Source: Schistosoma haematobium (taxonomy: Eukaryota > Platyhelminthes > Trematoda > Strigeidida > Schistosomatidae). Taken from it: a stretch of 64,000 nt of DNA. Both the position numbers and the translations under genes were made by a program. Positions 25,756-36,927 of the stretch are shown one piece after another (position 1 is the first letter of the stretch; each line of letters opens with the position of its first letter). The notes below the pieces were generated by a model. That model made no database searches. It was given only the letters and a program-made list of their open reading frames with translations, and had not been told where the DNA came from. Where the stretch lies: contig NC_067199.1 of the NCBI RefSeq assembly GCF_000699445.3, forward strand, positions 28,852,402-28,916,401, in the 5' to 3' direction.

Positions 25756-25996
25756 GATCCGTTAGTGCACCTCTAATGCGCAACACTGCCATCCTTTCAG
25801 TGGATATCCAGTTAAGTGATAGTAAAAGTGTTGAAAATGGGACTGTCTGGTTGCTGCAATTCACTGGTCGATTCAATAATATTACAAAACTCACCAACTT
25901 ATCTGTAACTTGTGTAAGAACTGGCTTGGAAAAACCTTCAATTAAAGTTATACCATCTCAATTATCACTGGTTGCATCCAATGATTGCCCTGATCG
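25756..25996 (+). CDS. Exon 10
   Basis: The acceptor CAATTTACAG gives two bases that complete Gly from exon 9. The donor GTTTGT after 25996 leaves two bases (CG) that exon 11 completes as Arg. Sequons are NGT, NIT and NLS, with patterns AILSVDIQLSDS and LSVTCVRTG. A second good donor (TGT then GTAAGA, after 25915) would leave phase 0 and does not fit exon 11, so it is rejected. Confidence 0.8.
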
Positions 25997-27905
25997 GTTT
26001 GTTCAAAATATCCTAACCTTCGTTTAGTGTTTATACTTTCATATAATTGATTCCCTATTACAAATGAGTTGATTTTACAATAGTAGATTTTAATTATTCT
26101 GTTAAGTAGTCTTCTAGTGCATCTCAGGATCTATTTATCAGCATCTAAACCGAGTGTAAATCACCTACAACTTACGATGTCAATATCAGTATGAAATGAC
26201 ATCAGTTCGTAGCCATTTGTACAACACTACCACAAGAAATACCTTAATCAGTCTATTGTGTTACTTGACTACCAAGCTACCATTAAGTCAACGTCATAAA
26301 ATTTGATTTGAAAACGAATTATCTTGTGATACAGATTAATGTCAAACTCGAATCATTCATGTCACACAGTGTTGCTAATTCACATGAGTTTATTCACCTT
26401 CTGCAGGTCACTAGTAATTTAAGTTATATGTAAAAACTGCATGAATATTATATTTGAGATCATCTCAGCGATTTAAGTCTACATAATTCCAACTTTTCGT
26501 CCGCGGTGTTGGTTTGCACTTGGTCAGGGTAATAATCGAAATCAATTATTCAGGTTAGAACCATTATAAAAACTACTGTTTTGGCGACGGGAGGCAATAA
26601 ATTTCGTGTGGTTCTGCTACACCAGCATAATGTGAAAATTTCCAGTTTCTCGGCTTTTATATCGTTCAGTTCAAAATCAGTGATTTCTAACTTGATAAAG
26701 TCATATATTCAACTGTTCCGCCGGCTTAACCTGTTTTTGATTCTAAGGAATACTGTTTTAACTCAGAATGAGTTTTCAATTATTTGTTCATAGTTCATAC
26801 TAAAACTGTTCGGTCTGTTTGTTTAGCCGAATTCTAGCTGGTCAGAAGCATTATGAGGTGAATGCGTAAAATATATTCCTTGAAATAATCAAATGTGAGA
26901 GATTACAATGGCTGTGATAATTTGTCTGACCTTTATTCGTTAATTATATGAAATATGTCTCAAGAAAAAATTATAAAATTTATCCTCTACTAGACGTGGT
27001 TTCTTTCAAAATTTACTACTAATTATATGTCATATAAATAGAGTCCCATTTATGGATGGTTTCTGATATGTTGAACCATATGATTTCCAAACCTATGGAA
27101 CAATACCAAAAGTAAACCTGACTAACATTTATAATTTTGTTTCATGTGGATCAATCCAGTCAACTGCATAGCCAACTGTAAACTATTTAACTGATCACTC
27201 TAATCATCAGAAATTTCGTTTGTTCGTTTTTAATCAGATATCAATTATGCCTTTCTAATCTCCCTCATTTTAGAAGGTATCAACAATACACCTTCTATTA
27301 AAACTATTACACTTTCATTTAAAACATCTTCATGATGACACTGCTTGTTTAACAGAATACGGAGATGGTTGAGGACGGAAGAAGCTTAAGTAATCCCAGG
27401 CGACAATTACTTTTATTAAACAATAACTGGCTAGAAATATTCTCAGTGTGAGGTTTTGTGGGAATTGTTGTTTACCGGTTAGATCACGAACAGACCTTAA
27501 TTAGAAAACCACTGAAAACCTAGAAGCGCTAAACAACTGGTTTGTTCTAGTATGTGCATCCATGACCATACTAAGAATCGAGATCAATGCATTCGAACAC
27601 GCTGCAGGCACTCAAACTTCCATTGTCTCTGATGAGTACTTTCCTCACACCCGACATGCACCGGACTTCACTGGTCACGATAAAAAAGTGAATTCATGAC
27701 CTAATGAAGTGTGGACTAGAATACAAATTATTATCATTTTTAGACCACTAAAATCGACCCACAAACACAACTGTGAATAATACTCAATCAAATATGATAT
27801 TTTACATTATCTATTTTGTAGTACAATTACTACCACATTTTATGACCAAGGTAGCTTGTTTCAATACTTTATTTTCAAATTGTTTATTTCCAATGCTGTA
27901 CACAG
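25997..27905. other. Intron 10 with a decayed SINE
   Basis: About 27480-27720 reads on the minus strand as a degraded tRNA-derived SINE: CATACTAGAACAAACC in place of the hammerhead GAAAC arm, then GCGCTTCTAGGTTTTCAGTG. Otherwise no gene. The frame at 26581-26793 is judged to be noise. Confidence 0.5.
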
Positions 27906-28095
27906 GGATGAAGTTTATCTTCAAACTATGGTTCAAATGATGAACGGTACCGGATTGGAATGCGAAAGACAGTCAATAATATTCTATCTCAGTCCACAGA
28001 TACAGTCAATTGACGTATTTAATAAAACGGGGAATACAGATGATATAACATTGAAAACTGCTTTAAATCCAGTATCCAAATCGGTTCAGTTCACA
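27906..28095 (+). CDS. Exon 11
   Basis: Acceptor TGTACACAG, donor GTAAGC. The first base completes Arg; 63 codons follow and end in phase 0. Sequons are NGT and NKT, and there is a single Cys (LECERQ). The open frame runs on past the donor to 28353, but that tail is Lys-rich and lacks the repeat pattern, so it is intronic. Confidence 0.8.
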
Positions 28096-28519
28096 GTAAG
28101 CTTATGCGTTTTGTTGCATATTGAAGTTAAATCACAAAATTTCACAGATTCGAATATGGTAAACGTAAACTGTATTAAACGAAAGGAACGTAAGGCATTG
28201 ACAAGCAGAAATAGTTTGCTTCCGATTGTTGTGATTTGTTTCCAATCTTTGGTAACATTCATGTCATTTGTAAAAATATTATTAAAGATTTGCAAACAGT
28301 TTTTCAAAGTCTCACATGAACTGAATTCTATTTTGAGAAATAACTTCACATAGGTTTTCTGAAATGAATAATCGGTTGTTCTTTATGGCAGTATATTAAA
28401 GTTTTCCAATTATTCGAAAATGAAGTGTCATTTAAATTTCAAAATGTAGCATTCTTGTGAGTTAGATAACCAACTTTTCAGACTTGAAATGACCAGTCAG
28501 ATTTCTACTAGAGAAATTA
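28096..28519. other. Intron 11, 5' part
   Basis: No gene seen. The minus-strand 87-codon frame here is a shadow. Confidence 0.45.
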
Positions 28520-28520
28520 T

Positions 28521-28741
28521 TGCTTAAAGTAAAACATTCCGTTGGCGTTATCGACTTCTAATAATCGCCCGAATAACCGTCGTCATTATAACTCCTTGAC
28601 GGGGTATTATTTCCAGAAGGCGAAATAATAAATTAGTGCCAATAGCTTATTTCAGGCAACGCTTAAATAGAACAACTAATAAGCACAAGGCGATGAAGAC
28701 CAATTAATGAGTGCTGCTTGACAAACCACCATATGTGTATG
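28521..28741 (+). repeat. 5' LTR-like direct repeat of the BEL/Pao relic
   Basis: Matches 30495-30721, with shared landmarks TAATAATCGCCCGA, GTATTATTTCCAGAAGGCG and ATGAGTGCTGCTT. The true LTR may extend further right, since the 3' copy looks truncated. Confidence 0.7.
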
Positions 28742-29160
28742 TAAAGTGTGACCGATAAACGAACTCACCAATGATTAAGTGAAACTTCCACCACCACATT
28801 AACTTTCTTTGACCCTGTATGACTATGTCTTGTTTATTCGCCAATCACAATTTTATATTCATTATAAAACAACATTTGCATTGTTGACTCATTTTTCCTA
28901 AACTCTAGTTACTGTTCCGTATGTTACTTATGTCTCTGTTTTCTCCTGTGTTAATAGACTGTACTGTTTATTTTGTATTCTAACAGTGTTAATTTATGTT
29001 TTAGAAACAGATCAAGTTTGTCAAGCCAAATAGCTTGCTTGTTCTGACTTTGGCTACACCAAGACTCTGTACTCGACAGTCTAGAGAATAGCTTAGAGTT
29101 ACACCTGTAGGAAATCACTTCCTACAAAGTTTCGAATAGTAATTTCGATATACCTACTGA

Positions 29161-29929
29161 AATGACGCGGAAGCAAGAGCCGCTATCCCTCATTGCACTA
29201 TACTAGAACCAGAGATAGGTTATCGCCAAGGCCTAAAGCTTTTAGAGGAAATGTTTGGCCACAAACACGTTATAGCACGCACGTTTACCGACAACTTGTT
29301 AAACTTCCCTAATATAAGAAGGAATCAACCAGATGGTATGAGAAGACTCTCGAGAAATGCAAGCATCTGATTTGACTCTCGAGCAGATGAATTGCGTCTC
29401 TGATTTGAACTCTTCTGGAACTATTAAAACTATGGTTCTGGAATTACCAACTCACATTCGACAAGAGTGGCTAAAGGTAGCTTATAAGATTATCAGAGGA
29501 GGTCGAGAGCCTATGTTTGCCGATCTTGTTGATTTTGTAAAGGAACAAGCTGATATAGCTAATACTAGATACGGCCTGCTTATCAACCGCGGTAGCAATA
29601 GAGACAATAGAGATGTTGGTGTTTTAAAGGGGAAAATTAGTGTAGATTACAATGCAGCAAGGATATTCTATGCGAGTGCTGATGATAATGCTCCCTTACG
29701 CAGTCCATCTTGTTTGGAGTGCTTAAGTAATCATTCTTTAGATCAATGTCAGAAGGTTAAAAACAAGAATGTTAGAGAAAGGAAAGAATTCGTCCTTAGA
29801 CACAAGTTATGTAATGTTTGTCTGAAGGCAAACTATGTAGCAAAAAACTGTCGATCGCTGAAGTCATGTGCTGTTGAAGGGTGTGGCTGGAGAGACCATA
29901 CCCTGTTACACGAGAAGCGAGAAGAATAA
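29161..29929 (+). pseudogene. Gag-like gene of the BEL/Pao relic, frameshifted
   Basis: The first frame (29161 to about 29356) encodes the conserved gag core (EIGYRQGLKLLEEMFGHKH, ARTFTDNLLN). A stop and frameshift near 29360 move it to the frame ending at 29929. The C-terminal part has a CX2CX3HX4C knuckle (CLECLSNHSLDQC), a second knuckle with its His lost (CNVCLKANYVAKNC) and a GC-W-HTLLH end, an order typical of BEL/Pao gag. It is not functional as it stands. Confidence 0.75.
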
Positions 29930-30019
29930 CGAAATACTAATAGTGATGCCTACATTAATACTCAGCTTTGTACGGAGGAAGTCGTCAAGTGTATATAGAG
30001 ACCAGTAGCATTTGTAGTA

Positions 30020-30205
30020 GTACCAAACTGAAAGTCAAGACTGCGAAAAGGCCGAAGGCCACTGTAACGAAGAAGCCAGTAACTAAGACCCTGAAGAAGC
30101 AGGCAGCACATATTCGCCGTGGTATCAAGGATGGTGTTGAGAAAGGCGCTCTTGTACGAGTTTTGAATAAGAGTAAGGGTGCATCTGGTAGCTTTACAGG
30201 AGCCA
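30020..30205 (+). pseudogene. Histone H1-like segment inside the BEL/Pao relic
   Basis: A frame from 29968 to 30282 contains a basic stretch (KTAKRPKATVTKKPVTKTLK) and then a match to the second half of the linker-histone globular domain: HIRRGIKDGVEKGALVRV followed by KGASGSF. Helices 1 and 2 of the winged-helix domain are missing, so basic tail and helix 3 are joined. Lys codons are mostly AAG, unlike the AAA-rich flanks. It is continuous with the protease-like ANALLDRGC end. I infer capture of a host H1 cDNA piece. Confidence 0.6.
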
Positions 30206-30494
30206 ACGCTATTCTTAGACAGACCATGTGTATTTGGAACCAGAATAAGATAGCAAATGCCCTTTTAGATAGAGGTTGTTAATGGCGCTATAACCTTCCG
30301 AGAGCTAGTCAGCGAGGTAGCATATGGGGACGCATCATAAAGTCAATAAGAAGAATTCTGCGATCACTATTGTTTCAGAGGGTATTGACGTTTTTAATAG
30401 AAGCTGAAATAATACTGAAAAATCGACCACTCGTAAAACTAGTTAATGACTGTGAAATTTGGTTGTACTTACGACAAATAAGTTGTTGTGTTAT

Positions 30495-30721
30495 TGAATA
30501 AAGTAAAACATTCTGTTGCCGTTATCGATTTCTAATAATCGCCCGAGTAACCGTCGTCATTATAATTCCTTGACGGAGTATTATTTCCAGAAGGCGAAAT
30601 AATAAATTAGTGCCAATAGCTTATTTCAGGCAACGCTCAAATAGAACAACTGATACTCACAAGGTGATGAAGATCAATTAATGAGTGCTGCTTAACAAGC
30701 CACCATATATGCATGTGTATG
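30495..30721 (+). repeat. 3' LTR-like direct repeat of the BEL/Pao relic, truncated
   Basis: Second copy of the 28521-28741 repeat. Similarity stops at GTGTATGCGG, while the 5' copy may continue. Confidence 0.7.
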
Positions 30722-30722
30722 C

Positions 30723-31392
30723 GGAGATTCAAGAGATTTAAGCAATTACAAAATAAGCGGATAAAAGGACTAAGTGCGTGGGCTCTCACAAACGGTCAGT
30801 CATAAATGCTACCTTATACAAGCATGAAGATATATATTTATAAGAGAACAGTCTGTATGCGAAATTGGTTGATTGAACGGCATGGTAAATTTGATCACAG
30901 TCAAAGCGATAATATTTTTAAAACCGAACCCGGCCACGATACAATATTTCCATTACATACATCGTGTTTGACAATAATCAATAGAAATCCTACTGTAATG
31001 TTCTATGTCCGTTTTTAGCTGAACTTATTTGACATTTTAGGAAAACCAATTTACTACAGAGTTACATATGTCAGTTTTAAATCATTTGTACTGTTGTAAA
31101 ACTGAAGCTGTAGTCTTTGTATTCTTAAGTTTTTCATATAATACTATGAAATGGAATTGTTCATATTCAGTTTTGAGATTCACAATTATTCATTTAACCT
31201 TATTCTAGGCAGTTTATTTTGAAGACACTTGATAAACCGATATATGTGTGGTTTTTTTAACATTAGCTTAGACTTATGGTTGGATTGAAAAAAAAAACTC
31301 AATATTTGTTAATCATTTGAACTACTTATATACGTCCAATTTGTTCAGAAACAACACTTGTTTGTCATCACTTCTTTTATTCCTCTATTTAG
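30723..31392. other. Intron 11, 3' part
   Basis: No gene or known element recognised. Confidence 0.45.
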
Positions 31393-31539
31393 ACTGGTCA
31401 TTTATACTTTGGTAAAAGCTACACAGCTATCTTCCGATTGAAATTCAAATCGTCTCGGACATCTGTTGAAAAATACCCAGTTCTAATCGAAGTTGTATGT
31501 AAACCGTATGAACGCAATATTTCTGTCTTTAGTGGCTGT
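31393..31539 (+). CDS. Exon 12 with two possible donors
   Basis: The acceptor CCTCTATTTAG keeps phase 0 with exon 11. The donor GTAAGA after 31539 (phase 0) leads to exon 13. A second donor GTGAGT after 31606 (phase 1) would join exon 14 directly and skip exon 13. Both routes stay in frame. The 49 codons have one NIS sequon and two cysteines (VVCKPYERN, SGC). Confidence 0.75.
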
Positions 31540-31789
31540 GTAAGATCGAAATTTTACAAATTTAGATCTCATATACATGTCGAACTTGACTACCATACAT
31601 ACTCATGTGAGTTTTATTTCTGTATATTATTTAAAAACTATTTATAGCTACCGATTTGTGAATGCAACATAAAAAATAAGTTTATGTCATATAATTTATT
31701 CACCGGTTGATAAGTGAAATCCACTTTTTTGATAACTGTTTCAAATCTTACTTTTTACCCAAAAGCAATCTAACAACTATGATGAGGAC

Positions 31790-31925
31790 AGCGTAACCCA
31801 ACTTGACTTTAAGATAGATTGAGATCTTGAACCGATTGATGTTAGACTACCATTGAAAACCTGGAAGCACTGGACGACAGTTTCGTTCTATTATGGGTGT
31901 TATAACTAGATGCTTATATTCTTGA
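31790..31925 (-). mobile_element. SINE 3' fragment with hammerhead remnant
   Basis: On the minus strand: CCATAATAGAACGAAACTG, then GTCGTCCAGTGCTTCCAGG and TTTTCAATGGTAGTCTAAC. This is the 3' half of the schistosome SINE. The GAAAC core arm is kept. The 5' half is absent. Confidence 0.7.
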
Positions 31926-32129
31926 TATACAGCGTAAAACTTGAGCACTAGAACGCTTGAACCCTTCCACGTTGCAACGAGAACACAGAAGGCTAGTGAA
32001 AGGAATGTTATTCCAGACAGTGTCAATTTTAGCAGGAAATTGTCAGGTATTTATAGTTTTTAGTAAGAAACGAAATCATCATTACAGTCCTCCAATCCGC
32101 ACACAGGGAAATATTAGTATTGTTCAATC

Positions 32130-32345
32130 GGGAGGCTGAACGTAGGGATTCTAGAATATTCTTCCAAAAGGTGATTGGATGGAATGTCTTCGGCTCTTTC
32201 TGAGCTTCTCGCTGAAGCCTCGAGTTTACCCGTGGGACTCCTCAGCAGTGGGAATCCACGATCCCGCTCGCGGGATTCGAACCCAGGGCCTTCAGTCTCG
32301 CGCGCGAACGTACAACTTACTAGACCACTGAGCCGGCATCCTTCG
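32130..32345 (-). mobile_element. tRNA-derived SINE with intact pol III boxes
   Basis: Minus strand, 5' to 3': A-box in GGCTCAGTGGTCTAG, then GTTCGCGCGCGAGACTGAAG, a perfect B-box GGTTCGAATCC, then GATCGTGGATTCCCACTGCT and GAGGAGTCCCACGGG, the first part of the hammerhead (CUGAGGA in place of CUGAUGA). The GAAAC arm is replaced by unrelated sequence. It is not a tRNA gene because it lacks a cloverleaf 3' half. Confidence 0.8.
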
Positions 32346-32627
32346 ATGTTTTAAGAACTAGTTACGTCGAAAAATGTATGGATAATTCCTTAGCATGGAA
32401 ACATACAGTGACAAACTTGTTATTCGAGTGTATTTATCCGTGTTGGCCGAAGTGATTTATAAAAATCGAAATTTCTCACCTTAGGTCAAGGTTCTTGGTT
32501 ATTCAGGCAAGACAACTATGCAATGCCACGTAGTCTGTCAAGGTGTTTCGAATCTCATCAGTATACTAGACAGACTGTTAAATTTACCAAAATTTATAAA
32601 TATTTCAGAGTCTTTCCCTTTTGTTAG

Positions 32628-32793
32628 GAATTTCCTATAACTGAGTATTTTAATGTCACCAATAGTCAACCGACTGATATTACTAAAATATCAGGACAGG
32701 AACAATTTACTTATGCAAAGATGAAGATCAGACAGAAAACCAAATGCATTTGGACAGATTTTGACAAAATTTTAAATATTCTCAAAACATTTA
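32628..32793 (+). CDS. Exon 13, without internal start
   Basis: The acceptor CCCTTTTGTTAG lies after a pyrimidine tract. The frame is open for 59 codons (EFPITEYFNVTNSQPTDITK, NVT sequon). The in-frame TAG just upstream fixes the entry point. The donor after 32793 (GTGCAC) leaves phase 1 and fits exon 14; a donor after 32804 (GTACGG) leaves phase 0 and does not. The protein character and sequon support it, and it may be optional (see exon 12). Confidence 0.55.
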
Positions 32794-32845
32794 GTGCACT
32801 ACAAGTACGGTTTACTTTTGTTTGAACTACTCATAGTCTTACCTA

Positions 32846-33930
32846 CTCAGTTACTTACACCTGTTATTCCCAATGGAGCATAGGCCTTCGACAACAGTTC
32901 TCCAATCCACTCTGTCCTTAACCTTCCTTTCTAGTTATATCCAACTGTTGTTCATTCTTCTCATATCTGTCTCCGTTTCTTGGCATAATGTGTTCTTTGG
33001 TCTTCCTCTCCTCCTTTGGCCTTCAGGATTTCAAGTGAGGGTGTGCCTTGTGACACAGTTGAGTGCTTTCCTCAATATGTGTCCTATCCACTTCCAGAGC
33101 TCCTCTCTGATTTCTTCTTCCGCTGGAATCTGGTTCGTTCTATCTCAAAGTAGGCTGTTCCAGATAGTGTGCTGCCAGCGGATCCGAAGTGTTTTGCGTA
33201 GACAACCATCAATAAACACTTGTATCTTCTGGATGATGACTTTCGTAGTTCTCCATGTTTCCGCTCCATACAGTAGAACTGTCTTGACATTTCTATTGAA
33301 AACTCTGACCTTGTTGTTGGTTGACAGTTGTTTCGGGTTCTAGATGTTCTTCAGTTGTAATATGCTGCTCTTGCTTTGCCAATCCGCGCCTTCACATCTG
33401 CATCAGATCCACAATGCTCATCAATGATGCTGTCCAAGTATATAAAGGTTTTTGCATCCTACAAACTTCTCCGTCAAGTGTGAATTGATTGATACTTGTT
33501 GTGTTGTATCGGAAAATCTTGCTTTTAACTTTTTGTATGTTGAGGTTGCGGCTTCACTGGTCGTCTTCTCCTGCATTTGTTGTTGCGTGTGCTACAGAAG
33601 AGCCAGATCACCTGAGAAGTCTAGATCGTCTAGCTGCATCCTAGATATCCACTGTATCCCATGCTTTCCCCCAGATGCTGACATCTTCATAATCCAGTCG
33701 ATCGAAAGGTGATGGAGTAAGGGTGAGAGTAAACAACCTTGCCTGACACCAGTGTTTCCTTCGAACGAGTCTGTGAACTGTCCTCCACGTACGATATTCC
33801 AGTTTAATCCATCATAAGAATTCCGTATGGTGTTGACTACCTTCCCACCCACACCGTAGAGCCGAAGAAACCAACCTTGCCTGACACCGGTGTTTACTCC
33901 GAACTAGTCCAAGTTTATAAAGTTTTTAAC
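32846..33930 (-). mobile_element. RTE-clade fragment, C-terminal RT and 3' end
   Basis: On the minus strand the 3' tail (GGAATAACAGGTGTAAGTAA) lies near 32846-32875. Upstream come the C-terminal KTVLLYGAETWRTTK-type segment and KTLRIRWQHT. Further upstream are RT motifs (NSYDGLNWNIV, TGVRQGCLLSPL, SIDWIMKMSASGGKHGIQW). The catalytic FADD is FSGD (QLDDLDFSGDLALL), so it is inactive. A short piece (33731-33765) is repeated at 33870-33905. Confidence 0.82.
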
Positions 33931-33934
33931 ATCC

Positions 33935-34790
33935 TCTGCATGGAGCCCCTCTTGGGCTACTGCCGGTCACAAGCCCGGATGAAGGAGGATGGTTGGGCAT
34001 GGGGTTAGCAACACCATCCCGTAGAAAACTAACTCGCCAAAACAACACTAACCAGAAGAAATATTTCAAACCATGTAAACTCTGTCCTGGGAGTTAGAAG
34101 CTCTTCATTAAGAAAAAGTTTTGATGTATCATGAATAAATTCGAGTTTCTTCGGAAGCCACGAGGCTGATGTCCCTTCTGACAACCAGAGCAATCGTTAA
34201 TCCTGGTCATTAATTCCTAGTCTATCCATCTATAAATTGAATAGTGAATGACATTCTGGATATTCTTCATATAGTCAAATACTTTGCAGCTCAGAGTTTG
34301 AAACAAGATTGCTAATCTACGATCATCCTGCATTTATGTTAATGATGACCAGTCTCAATAATGAATGTTATTATGGCGTAACGTTAGTTGCATAACTCTC
34401 AAGCACATGGCACCACGCAAGATACTCAACATCCATTAACCGGATACCATCAGCAACAGCCTTTTGTGGGAGAGAACAAACCAGCTTCCAGCTGAAGAAG
34501 AAATTAGGAAAAGACGATGGGAATGGATAGGACATACATTACGAAAATCACCAAACTGCATCACGAGGCAAGCCCTAACCTGTAATCTTGTAGGGAAGCG
34601 GGTAATGGGAATTTAAAGAATATATTATGTCGGGAAATAGAAGCAGATATGAAAAGATGAATAACAACTGGGAAGAGCTGGAAAAGACTGCCCAGGACAT
34701 GGTTGGATGGAGAGTGTTGGTGGGCGGCCTATGCTCCTCCACGAGGAGTAACAGGCGTAATTAAATACATGACACCGACCAACTTGGAAA
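33935..34790 (+). mobile_element. RTE-clade element reduced to its two ends
   Basis: The 5' leader (GGGCTACTGCCGGTCACAAG and the CATCCCGTAGAAAACTAACT region, 33940-34200) is followed after about 200 unrelated bases by the coding end ([20 protein letters not shown], then [10 protein letters not shown], 34400-34740) and the tail AGGAGTAACAGGCGTAATTA. It abuts the preceding minus-strand element head-to-head. Confidence 0.78.
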
Positions 34791-35401
34791 ATCAATAGTA
34801 ATAAAGTCTGAATAAAATATACACATCAGAATCCATCAATTTTTCATTTAGAAGTATACAATATTATTAGCACAATACATTCTTAACTCAATCAGTCAGT
34901 CAGCTACAACGTTCTTAAATATTTAATCGTAAATTGCCTTTTTAATTGGAGGAAAGGTATATAAAACAACCGAGATAATAAAAAAAGACAATAGTCACGC
35001 TACTTTGGAAAGTAAATCAAAACTGATCTTTTTATGGTAGGTTTGATGTAGGTACAGAAGCCTGTTTTTGAACAGTTAAGGGAGGGAGGGAGATTTAAGT
35101 TTCTCATGTTTGGATAGACACACTTGAGAACTTCCATGAAACAATACAAAGGTGGATTCTAAATAAATTTACTATCCACCACCGAACTATAGGATGATGT
35201 ACACATACTTTTTTGAGTGAGTAGGTTTGGACATGTTACAGGACCATCATATGTTAATGAATGTTATTGAGTATCATTTTGTTTCATCTTCGACAAAACG
35301 GTTCACGCATATAATGTTATTCATATGAAATGGACCAGTGCCAAACTATGATGCTGTGGTATATGATAATCATTAGTCTTGATGTTAACTTCTGTATTCA
35401 G
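34791..35401. other. Intron 13, 3' part
   Basis: No gene or known element recognised. Confidence 0.5.
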
Positions 35402-35593
35402 ATCCATGTGATTTACCTCATTACAAGGCATTGCGGAATCCTGCTGTGCCGTTGCCTAGTCGTCAGTCAGATACATTCTTAAATGTTCGTGATCGTCTGT
35501 TTTATTGTGGACGTGCATTTAATATGAAGGGGTCATTCGATTTGGAGAAACGTTGCTTTATGATTAGCAAATTACCTGACAGAATATGGATCG
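35402..35593 (+). CDS. Exon 14
   Basis: The acceptor is TTCTGTATTCAG and the donor is GTAAGT. Phase is 1 in and 1 out; 63 whole codons. It has three cysteines (PCDLPH, LFYCGRAF, EKRCFM) and no sequon. Its composition differs from the repeat exons, being richer in charged residues, which suggests a distinct domain that may continue into exon 15. Confidence 0.82.
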
Positions 35594-36657
35594 GTAAGTT
35601 ATCATAGAAATTTCAGTTTTGTTATTAGTCGAATGCTATTATTTATAGTTGAAAGACTAAGTTTATTCAGGGATTCGTTGCAATAATATTCATTTCGACA
35701 GAAATACATTACAACTCTAAGCTTGACGAATTGAGTTTCTCCAAGTTGTGAGTATTACATGGTCGTTTTCACCATAATATTAGCCTTCATTCATTAATAA
35801 ATTAACAAATAACAGTCTATATATACAACATCTAATCTATATCTTTGTGTGTTTTAGTGGGTTAGAATCGAAATATATTACCTTCTCGATTATCTAAAGA
35901 TGTTTTAGCATCTCAAGATGATTGAGATAAATAAATTGAAGGATGTTTCTTTGTTATAATAAAAAAAATCGACCTTTCTAAATAGAAAACCATTTATTGC
36001 TTCTGTGGTGCTTCTTGTGTTAGCTAATGTTGAATATACTGGATATGCGAACTATTTTAGTCTAACCAAAGTCCAAACTAAACAATCATACGGATATTGA
36101 TTTTGTTAGGAACGTACATATTTAGACTCTTCAAAATTATTATTTGGTCACTAATAAACAACCACTATTTCATCACCCACAATGATTACTAAACATCACA
36201 TGAGGCTCTAGCGAACATTCAAATGTCACAAAATTGTCTCTGAATCCAGTATCTGATTACATAAATTCTAAACGCTTAATATAATGACATATTACTCTGA
36301 CAAAAATGAGAAATAGTCTCCTTTTTAGTCTGTTATCTGAGTGAAATTTAATTATATTATTTATGAATACAAAATATTAGGCATAAACATCCAACTCTAC
36401 AAGCTAAACCGTTATGTAAATGAAGAACATTTCCAAATTGATTCAGATTTTTGAAGGATCGAATTAACAAAGTGGTAGAAAATACCTTCAGTAAGAAATG
36501 ATTTTCACATTGTATGTTCATTGATATTATTCAAATTTCACTGATTGAAGATATTCTTAGTACGAATTTACGAGAAACATATTCGTCAAACATTCTGTTC
36601 AGTAATACTCTGATACGAATAATGGAAATCTTATTATACCTAACTTTTAATTTCTAG
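35594..36657. other. Intron 14
   Basis: AT-rich, no gene or element recognised. Confidence 0.5.
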
Positions 36658-36927
36658 ACATGGGACCATTTGTTGAACAGATTATAGCGTACACAAATCC
36701 ACTTGGCATATTGTTCGGTTTGGGAGCAAATGGTGGAGGTGTAATGATGAGTAAGAACTTTGGAAAAACATGGATTTCAATCAACTCATTCATGTATCAA
36801 AACACTTTGAATACGTCAACTGAAATCATTACAGCAAGTGTCGTACCATGGATTTCATCAACTGGATCAATTGACAATACACTGTTTGAGTCATTTTGCA
36901 AGATGCGAGTGGCTGAACAATGGAATG
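36658..36927 (+). CDS. Exon 15 with an Asp-box (BNR-like) motif
   Basis: The acceptor TAATTTCTAG supplies two bases that complete Asp, and the donor is GTAAGG in phase 1. The 89 codons contain LFGLGANGGGVMMSKNFGKT followed by Trp, a fit to the Asp-box S-X-(D/N)-X-G-X-T-W at the end of a four-strand sheet, as in BNR beta-propellers and sortilin-like proteins. One NTS sequon. A single motif does not prove a propeller; exon 14 may provide another blade. Confidence 0.82.

Larger units (their letters stand above)
28520..30722 (+). mobile_element. BEL/Pao-type LTR retrotransposon relic
   Basis: Direct repeats at about 28521-28741 and 30495-30721 (roughly 90% alike, beginning TG) bracket a gag-like region, consistent with a 5' LTR and a truncated 3' LTR. 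Inside are gag (29161-29929), a histone H1-like segment and a fragment ending ANALLDRGC that resembles the start of a retroviral-type protease (DSG changed to DRG). RT, RNase H and integrase are absent, so the element is non-autonomous or internally deleted. Sinbad and Tiao are known schistosome members of this clade; I cannot assign which. Confidence 0.72.

Noticed and set aside
27822..27850. Possible 29-base exon before exon 11
   Set aside because: It ends in phase 1, whereas exon 11 needs phase 2, which exon 10 already supplies.
28086..28349. 87-codon minus-strand frame
   Set aside because: Antisense to the intron after exon 11; no recognisable product.
29985..30227. 80-codon hydrophobic minus-strand frame
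   Set aside because: It is the reverse reading of the Lys-rich histone-like segment.
32270..32340. tRNA gene on the minus strand
   Set aside because: A- and B-boxes are present but no acceptor stem or cloverleaf; it is the head of a SINE.
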